Below are positions 11,485 to 15,243 of a DNA stretch of 15,243 nt, in pieces. The stretch comes from Desulfohalobiaceae bacterium. GTDB lineage: Bacteria; Desulfobacterota; Desulfovibrionia; Desulfovibrionales; Desulfothermaceae. The stretch covers positions 1-15,243 of the forward strand of contig JAIPDU010000017.1 of assembly GCA_021737525.1 (NCBI GenBank), read 5' to 3'. Numbering within the stretch: position 1 is the stretch's first letter; every line of letters begins with the position of its first letter. The notes beneath the pieces were generated by a model. That model worked only from the letters and a program-made list of their open reading frames with translations, searched no databases and had not been told where the DNA came from. Made by a program: the position numbers and the translations under genes.

Positions 11485-13418
11485 CCGACCCGGGGCAGCC
11501 GAACAGTGATGCGCGATCCCCGCCCGGGCTCGCTCTCCACCTGGACACGCCCTCCGTGCCGCTCCACGGTCTGGCCCGCGATGAACATGCCCAGCCCCGT
11601 GCCCCGGTTGCCCTTGGTGGAGAAAAAGAGCGTGAACATCTTCTCCCTGGTCTCCCGGTCCATGCCCACTCCGTTGTCCTCGATGACGCAGCTGGCCCAT
11701 TCCTCGCTTTCCGCCCGGAAATGAAGGCGGATCACGTGGCTCCCGCTCTCCTTGGCCGGATCGGCCAGACATGCCTCCACAGCGTTGTCCAGGATGTTGT
11801 GCAGGGCGTTCAGCATCTGCTCCAGGTCCGCGAAGATCTCCAGGTCCTCTTCCGGCGGCTCGTGTTCCAGACGGATACCGTACCCCGCAGCCTTGGGCTC
11901 GATCAGCCCCACGAGCCGCTCGTGCAGATCCGTCGCCTGTACCCGGGTGCGCTCCAGCTCCCTCTGCTTGGCGTAGTCCAGGATATCCACCACCATCCCC
12001 TTGATCCGGCCCACCAGATGGGACACGCGATGCCATCCCTGTTCCACCCGCTCCTCGTCCTTTTTGGCCAGGCCGGAGCTCACCTTGTACATGGCCCCGT
12101 CCAGGGCGGTGAAGAGGTTCTTGATGTTGTGGGAAACCGAGCTGAGCAGCATGCCCAGATTGGTCAGGTGATCCTGCAGCTGCCGGATCTCCGTGATATT
12201 GGTGGACATCTCCATGACCTGGGCCACCTCACCCTCGCTGTCCCGCAGGGGGGCGGTCCAGATGAGCACGTTCTGCTGCTTTCCGCTCTTGGCCGTGACC
12301 ACGGTTTCGTACTGGTGGGATCGGCCGTCCTCGAAGGTCTTTAACACCGGACACTCCGGGCAGGGCTCATTGCGGTGCTTGTAGATGCCGTAGCAGCGCT
12401 CTCCCGGCTCGTCCCCGAAATCCCGCTTGAACTGGCTGTTCATGGCCCGGATCCGCAGATCCCTGTCCTGGACCGTGATATAGCAGGGCACTTCGTCGAA
12501 GAGCTGCTGATATCGCCTCTGGGTGGAGAAAAGCTCCTGCTGCAGATTCTGCACCCGGGTGAGATCCACCCCCACCTCCATGACCATATCCACCCGGCCA
12601 CTGGTGTCTTGAATGGGCACGGTGTGGACCAGGAGCGGAACTATCTCCCCCTGGTCATCCGTGGCGAACTCCCGGCTCTTTTCCGATCGTCCCGTACGAA
12701 AGCACCGCCTGGCGGGACAGTCGCTGTCTCCGACAGCCTCCTTGCCGTAGATGGCGCAGCTCGACTCCCCCAGCCTGTCCCCGAAGCGATCCCGGAAGAG
12801 CTGATTGGTCCGGACCACGCTGAGCGAGCTGTCGTGCAGGCTGATCAGGCAGGGAATCTCCTGGAAGAAGGGACTTTCCCCGTTTTCCAGATCGTCCGCA
12901 ATCCCGTTCAGGGCCGTGGTCAGCCTGTCCAGGACCTGACCCGCGGCCGCGAGCTTCTCCGCCTCCACCAGCTTGGCGGACTGCTCCCGGACCATCTGCT
13001 CCAGCTTTTCCGTGTACCCGCGCAGCTGACGCCGCAGGGAGAGCTTTTCCTCGGCCCGCCCCAGGGCGATGTCCAGCACGTCCTCCTTGATGGGCTTGGT
13101 CACGAAGTCGCAGGCCTCGTGCTTCAGGCTCTGGATGGCCAGGTCCATATCCCCGTGACCGGTGATCATGATCACCTCGGTATCCGGGCTCTCCCGCTTG
13201 ATCCGCTTCAGGAGCTCGATACCGTCCAGGCCGGGCATCTTGATATCCGCGAGCACGATCTCCGGATCGTGGGCGCGATATGCCTCGTACGCGCTGTACC
13301 CGTCCTCCGCGGTCAGGACCTCGTATCCCCTGTCCTGCAGGGAGATCCCCAGAACGCGGCGTATGCTCTGCTCGTCGTCCGCGAGCAGGAGCTTGCCCGC
13401 CTCGGCCTCCTGCGTCAT
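11475..13418 (-). CDS. Receiver-PAS-PAS histidine kinase
   Basis: A 647-residue soluble hybrid kinase; ATG 13418, 1 nt after the TGA of the preceding receiver gene, with GGGGGA upstream. Receiver about 8-122 (D14-D15, phosphoacceptor D58 in L-A-D-I-K-M-P-G, K108 in T-K-P); charged coiled coil about 122-165; PAS-like domain about 183-290; second PAS about 303-410; dimerisation box with S-V-S-H-N-I-K-N (H430); ATPase with N544 (N-I-L-D-N-A-V-E-A), D581-N-G-V-G-M, S600-T-K-G-N-R-G-T-G-L-G-M. No signal peptide or membrane helices, so it senses a cytoplasmic signal. Both PAS domains carry matching cysteines (C190/C312, C221/C342, C234/C353, and C239 and C356). Last gene of a minus-strand operon. 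A hairpin (CTGCCCC 11478-11484, GGGGCAG 11492-11498) lies at its 3' end. Confidence 0.9.
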   Translation of the reverse strand: MTQEAEAGKLLLADDEQSIRRVLGISLQDRGYEVLTAEDGYSAYEAYRAHDPEIVLADIKMPGLDGIELLKRIKRESPDTEVIMITGHGDMDLAIQSLKHEACDFVTKPIKEDVLDIALGRAEEKLSLRRQLRGYTEKLEQMVREQSAKLVEAEKLAAAGQVLDRLTTALNGIADDLENGESPFFQEIPCLISLHDSSLSVVRTNQLFRDRFGDRLGESSCAIYGKEAVGDSDCPARRCFRTGRSEKSREFATDDQGEIVPLLVHTVPIQDTSGRVDMVMEVGVDLTRVQNLQQELFSTQRRYQQLFDEVPCYITVQDRDLRIRAMNSQFKRDFGDEPGERCYGIYKHRNEPCPECPVLKTFEDGRSHQYETVVTAKSGKQQNVLIWTAPLRDSEGEVAQVMEMSTNITEIRQLQDHLTNLGMLLSSVSHNIKNLFTALDGAMYKVSSGLAKKDEERVEQGWHRVSHLVGRIKGMVVDILDYAKQRELERTRVQATDLHERLVGLIEPKAAGYGIRLEHEPPEEDLEIFADLEQMLNALHNILDNAVEACLADPAKESGSHVIRLHFRAESEEWASCVIEDNGVGMDRETREKMFTLFFSTKGNRGTGLGMFIAGQTVERHGGRVQVESEPGRGSRITVRLPRVGGQ

Positions 13419-13419
13419 C

Positions 13420-13776
13420 TCAATCCCCCAGGATTCTTTCCAGCACGTCCAGGATCTGCTGCGGGGTAAAGGGCTTGTCGATATTGGCCACCGCGTCCTT
13501 GACCGCGTATTTGTTCCCGGACAGGGCGCTGACCACCACGATGGGCACATCCTTGAGGTTCGGGTCGCGGCGGAGGTTGCGATAAAACCGGGTGCCCCAC
13601 TCCTTGGACATGTCCAGGTCCAGGGTGATCAGGTCCGGCTGCTCCCGCTGGGCAACCTCCAGGCCCTGTCTGCCGTCGTAGGCCTCGCAGGTGGCGTACC
13701 CCGCATCCTGCAGGATGTCCCGCAGATACTCCACCACCTCCGGCTCGTCGTCGATGCACAGGATTTTCTTGGCCAT
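13420..13776 (-). CDS. Stand-alone response regulator receiver, atypical site
   Basis: A 118-residue CheY-like receiver with no output domain; ATG 13776, 5 nt after the stop of the previous receiver, whose end overlaps the GGGAGAA ribosome binding site. D9-D10-E11 acidic pocket, phosphoacceptor D53 in T-L-D-L-D-M, S83 in V-V-S-A, K101 in D-K-P-F. The loop after D53 reads L-D-M-S-K-E-W-G, where the usual M-P-x-x-D/G is replaced, so its switching loop is divergent. Probably a phosphate shuttle or protein-protein switch for the adjacent kinase. Confidence 0.9.
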   Translation of the reverse strand: MAKKILCIDDEPEVVEYLRDILQDAGYATCEAYDGRQGLEVAQREQPDLITLDLDMSKEWGTRFYRNLRRDPNLKDVPIVVVSALSGNKYAVKDAVANIDKPFTPQQILDVLERILGD

Positions 13777-13781
13777 GGCGG

Positions 13782-14195
13782 TTATTCTCCCTGTATTCCC
13801 CGCTGCTCCAGCAGGGCCCTGGTTTCCTGTATCAGGCGCTCCGGATCCGGCGGCTTCTCCAAATAGCGATCCGGATCCGGGAGCTGCTCCCCTCCCCCGG
13901 CCCGGAGCATCTTCACCGAATGCCGGAAGCTCTCCTCCTCCACCGCGGAGAGGACGATCACCGGGACCTCCTTGAGCCCCGGATCGGCCTTGAGCTCGCG
14001 GTACATGACCAGGCCGCCCTGTCCGGGCATCATCAGGTCCAGCACGATCACGTCAGGCTGGTGCTTGTGCGCCTCCTGCAGGCCGCTTTGTCCGTCACGG
14101 GCCAGAACGGGGTCGAAGCCGTTCGTCTCGAACACGGCCTTGAGCAGGAAGCGCATGTGCATATCGTCCTCCACCACGAGCACCTTGCCGGACAC
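13782..14195 (-). CDS. Stand-alone response regulator receiver with insertion
   Basis: A 137-residue receiver. The start is GTG 14195, 7 nt after GGGAGGTGAT; the nearby ATG at 14200 is out of frame. E9-D10-D11 pocket, phosphoacceptor D53 in V-L-D-L-M-M-P-G, S83 in L-S-A, K114 in L-E-K-P-P. Between the fourth helix region and the lysine strand there is an insertion of roughly ten residues (R-A-G-G-G-E-Q-L-P-D-P-D-R, 98-110) that lengthens the usual alpha4-beta5 surface, the face used for partner binding. No output domain. Operon partner of the universal stress protein (15 nt upstream) and the second receiver. Confidence 0.9.
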   Translation of the reverse strand: MSGKVLVVEDDMHMRFLLKAVFETNGFDPVLARDGQSGLQEAHKHQPDVIVLDLMMPGQGGLVMYRELKADPGLKEVPVIVLSAVEEESFRHSVKMLRAGGGEQLPDPDRYLEKPPDPERLIQETRALLEQRGIQGE

Positions 14196-14210
14196 AACAT
14201 CACCTCCCGC

Positions 14211-15134
14211 TCAGCTGTCCACCACCTTGTCCGGATGGTTCACGCTGGCCACGGGACAGGCGGAGCGGAGCACCACCTGCTCCACGGTGCTGCCCAGCTC
14301 CGCCTGCTCCGGATCCACATCCCGGGCGTGATGGGCCATGACGATCAGATCGGCCTCCTTGGCCCTGGCGAACTTGAGGATCTCCACGTAGGGGATCCCC
14401 TCCCAGACCTCCACATCGTAGTTGTCGAAGTCCTCCATCTGGGAGATGTAGCGGTAGTTGATCTTTCGCTTGGCCTCCTCGATCTTCTTCTCGATCTCCT
14501 CCTGGCCGATGCTCTTACCCGCGTACAGGGAGGACAGGTCCGCCGCGTGGAAGACATGCAGACGGCAGCCAATGTCCCGGGCGGTCTTGTACGCGAACTG
14601 GAAGGCATATTCCGAGGCCTTGGACATGTCCACGCCGACAACAATGTGGGAAAAGTAGGACCAGCAGGTGTCGCAGGGACGGTTGACGATGAGAACCGGG
14701 GTCCGGGAGGACTTGGCCACCTTCTGCAGGGTGTTCCCCGCCACCGCCCTGTACTTGGCGATGGCCACGTCCTCGTCCTTGGTGTGGGCCCCCAGGACCA
14801 CGATGTCCGGATTCATCTTGCGCGCGGCCCGCAGGATCTCCCGGGAGGGCCTGCCCGTGGCCAGCTCTATGCTCCAGTTCCCGTAACTCTCCATCTGCAG
14901 ATCGTAGGTGTTCTTCAGCTCTTCCTCCACCCATTGCCGATAGTCCTCGCTGACCTCCTCCTCCTCGCCGGTCCGCACGTCGCGAACGACCTGGCTGTAA
15001 CCGTGGGAGGGCAGGCCGAGCACATGGAATATGATCAAGTGGGCCTCGTGCACCCTGGCCAGGTCGAAGGCGACCTTGGCCGCGTTGTCGCAGGCAGGCG
15101 AACCGGTTGTGGCGAAAAGGACCCGTTCAAACAT
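14211..15134 (-). CDS. Tandem-domain universal stress protein
   Basis: A 307-residue cytoplasmic protein of two UspA-type domains; ATG 15134 with AAGGAGAGG just upstream. Domain 1 (about 1-152): F-E-R-V-L-F-A-T-T-G-S, D109-I-V-V-L-G-A-H-T, G132-N-T-L-Q-K-V, T-P-V-L-I-V-N. Domain 2 (about 160-302): H-I-V-V-G-V-D-M-S-K-A-S, D-L-I-V-M-A-H-H, G-S-T-V-E-Q-V-V, C-P-V-A-S-V-N. The G-x2-x/G-T/S-type nucleotide loop is partly kept in domain 1 and modified in domain 2 (A-H-H in place of G-x-H), so ATP binding is likely only partial. A C-D-T-C pair (residues 154-157) lies in the linker between domains. First gene of the operon with two receivers and the kinase, suggesting joint stress signalling. Confidence 0.92.
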   Translation of the reverse strand: MFERVLFATTGSPACDNAAKVAFDLARVHEAHLIIFHVLGLPSHGYSQVVRDVRTGEEEEVSEDYRQWVEEELKNTYDLQMESYGNWSIELATGRPSREILRAARKMNPDIVVLGAHTKDEDVAIAKYRAVAGNTLQKVAKSSRTPVLIVNRPCDTCWSYFSHIVVGVDMSKASEYAFQFAYKTARDIGCRLHVFHAADLSSLYAGKSIGQEEIEKKIEEAKRKINYRYISQMEDFDNYDVEVWEGIPYVEILKFARAKEADLIVMAHHARDVDPEQAELGSTVEQVVLRSACPVASVNHPDKVVDS

Positions 15135-15155
15135 AGTTCCTCTCCTTGTCTTGCA

Positions 15156-15242
15156 TTACAGGGTACATTTATCGGGTGCCCCCTGAAAACTCAAATGCCA
15201 GATAATGGTATCCACCGCTTCGAACAGGGTGTACCTGGTGGC
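15156..15242 (-). CDS. Possible C-terminus of an upstream gene (partial)
   Basis: The minus strand is open from the window edge to a TAA at 15156-15158 and reads A-T-R-Y-T-L-F-E-A-V-D-T-I-I-W-H-L-S-F-Q and then G-A-P-D-K-C-T-L. Its composition looks protein-like and the other frames stop earlier or look less plausible, but 28 residues are too few to identify a family. If real, it ends 21 nt before the universal stress protein start and could belong to the same operon. Confidence 0.35.
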   Translation of the reverse strand, partial: ATRYTLFEAVDTIIWHLSFQGAPDKCTL

Positions 15243-15243
15243 G

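Noticed and set aside
15165..15196. Sigma-70 promoter (TTGAGT ... GATAAA) before the universal stress protein gene
   Set aside because: The spacing is only 15 nt and both boxes are poor; the region may also be the end of an upstream gene.

Overview
The window looks like chromosomal DNA of a GC-rich, strictly anaerobic, sulfate-reducing bacterium of the Desulfovibrio / Desulfohalobium type. The reasons are a Desulfovibrio-type [4Fe-4S] ferredoxin, a MetV/HdrA/MvhD electron-transfer cluster, an orange-protein (ORP) cluster with a MrpORP fusion, two MinD-type ATPases carrying ferredoxin domains, and a tandem-domain universal stress protein. The assignment comes from gene content; no rRNA, tRNA or CRISPR array is present.

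Layout. (1) 1-4396, plus strand: the end of a DUF5320 gene, a small ferredoxin, then metV, an HdrA-like flavoprotein, and an HdrA-like/MvhD fusion. The last three look like a soluble flavin-based module around methylenetetrahydrofolate reductase; metF itself is not in the window. (2) 4523-5395, minus strand: a DUF89 (ARMT1-like) phosphatase gene. (3) 5396-5832: a 437-base divergent control region with a sigma-54 (-24/-12) promoter facing each way, a 16-bp direct repeat with one copy upstream of each promoter, and two dyads. (4) 5833-11265, plus strand: the ORP cluster, made of a small NifX-like protein, ORP, two ferredoxin-containing MinD ATPases, MrpORP, a DsrE-family protein and a metallo-beta-lactamase-fold protein. 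A 238-base AT-rich spacer inside it holds a MITE-like palindrome that appears to sit in the loop of an older hairpin. (5) 11259-11480: two simple tandem arrays (7-nt and 8-nt periods) between convergent genes, touching both stop codons. (6) 11475-15134, minus strand: an operon of universal stress protein, two stand-alone receivers and a receiver/PAS/PAS histidine kinase, followed at the window edge by a possible partial gene.

The most striking observation is in the DsrE gene (10054-10404). Its frame is broken only by a TGA at 10285-10287, exactly where DsrE relatives have the first cysteine of a C-x-P-C-A-x-A-R motif. The frame then continues with a family-like C-terminus to a TAG. A hairpin with an 8-bp stem and an AGGUG loop starts 14 nt after the TGA, as expected for a bacterial SECIS. 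I therefore read it as a selenoprotein with a U-x-P-C redox motif, encoded next to an iron-sulfur/heterometal carrier system. A gene caller would report it as a truncated 77-residue protein.

In Desulfovibrio vulgaris the orp genes form two divergent operons driven by sigma-54 and a dedicated enhancer-binding protein. The divergent sigma-54 promoters here fit that model, but the partner operon encodes a DUF89 phosphatase and no enhancer-binding protein gene lies in the window.
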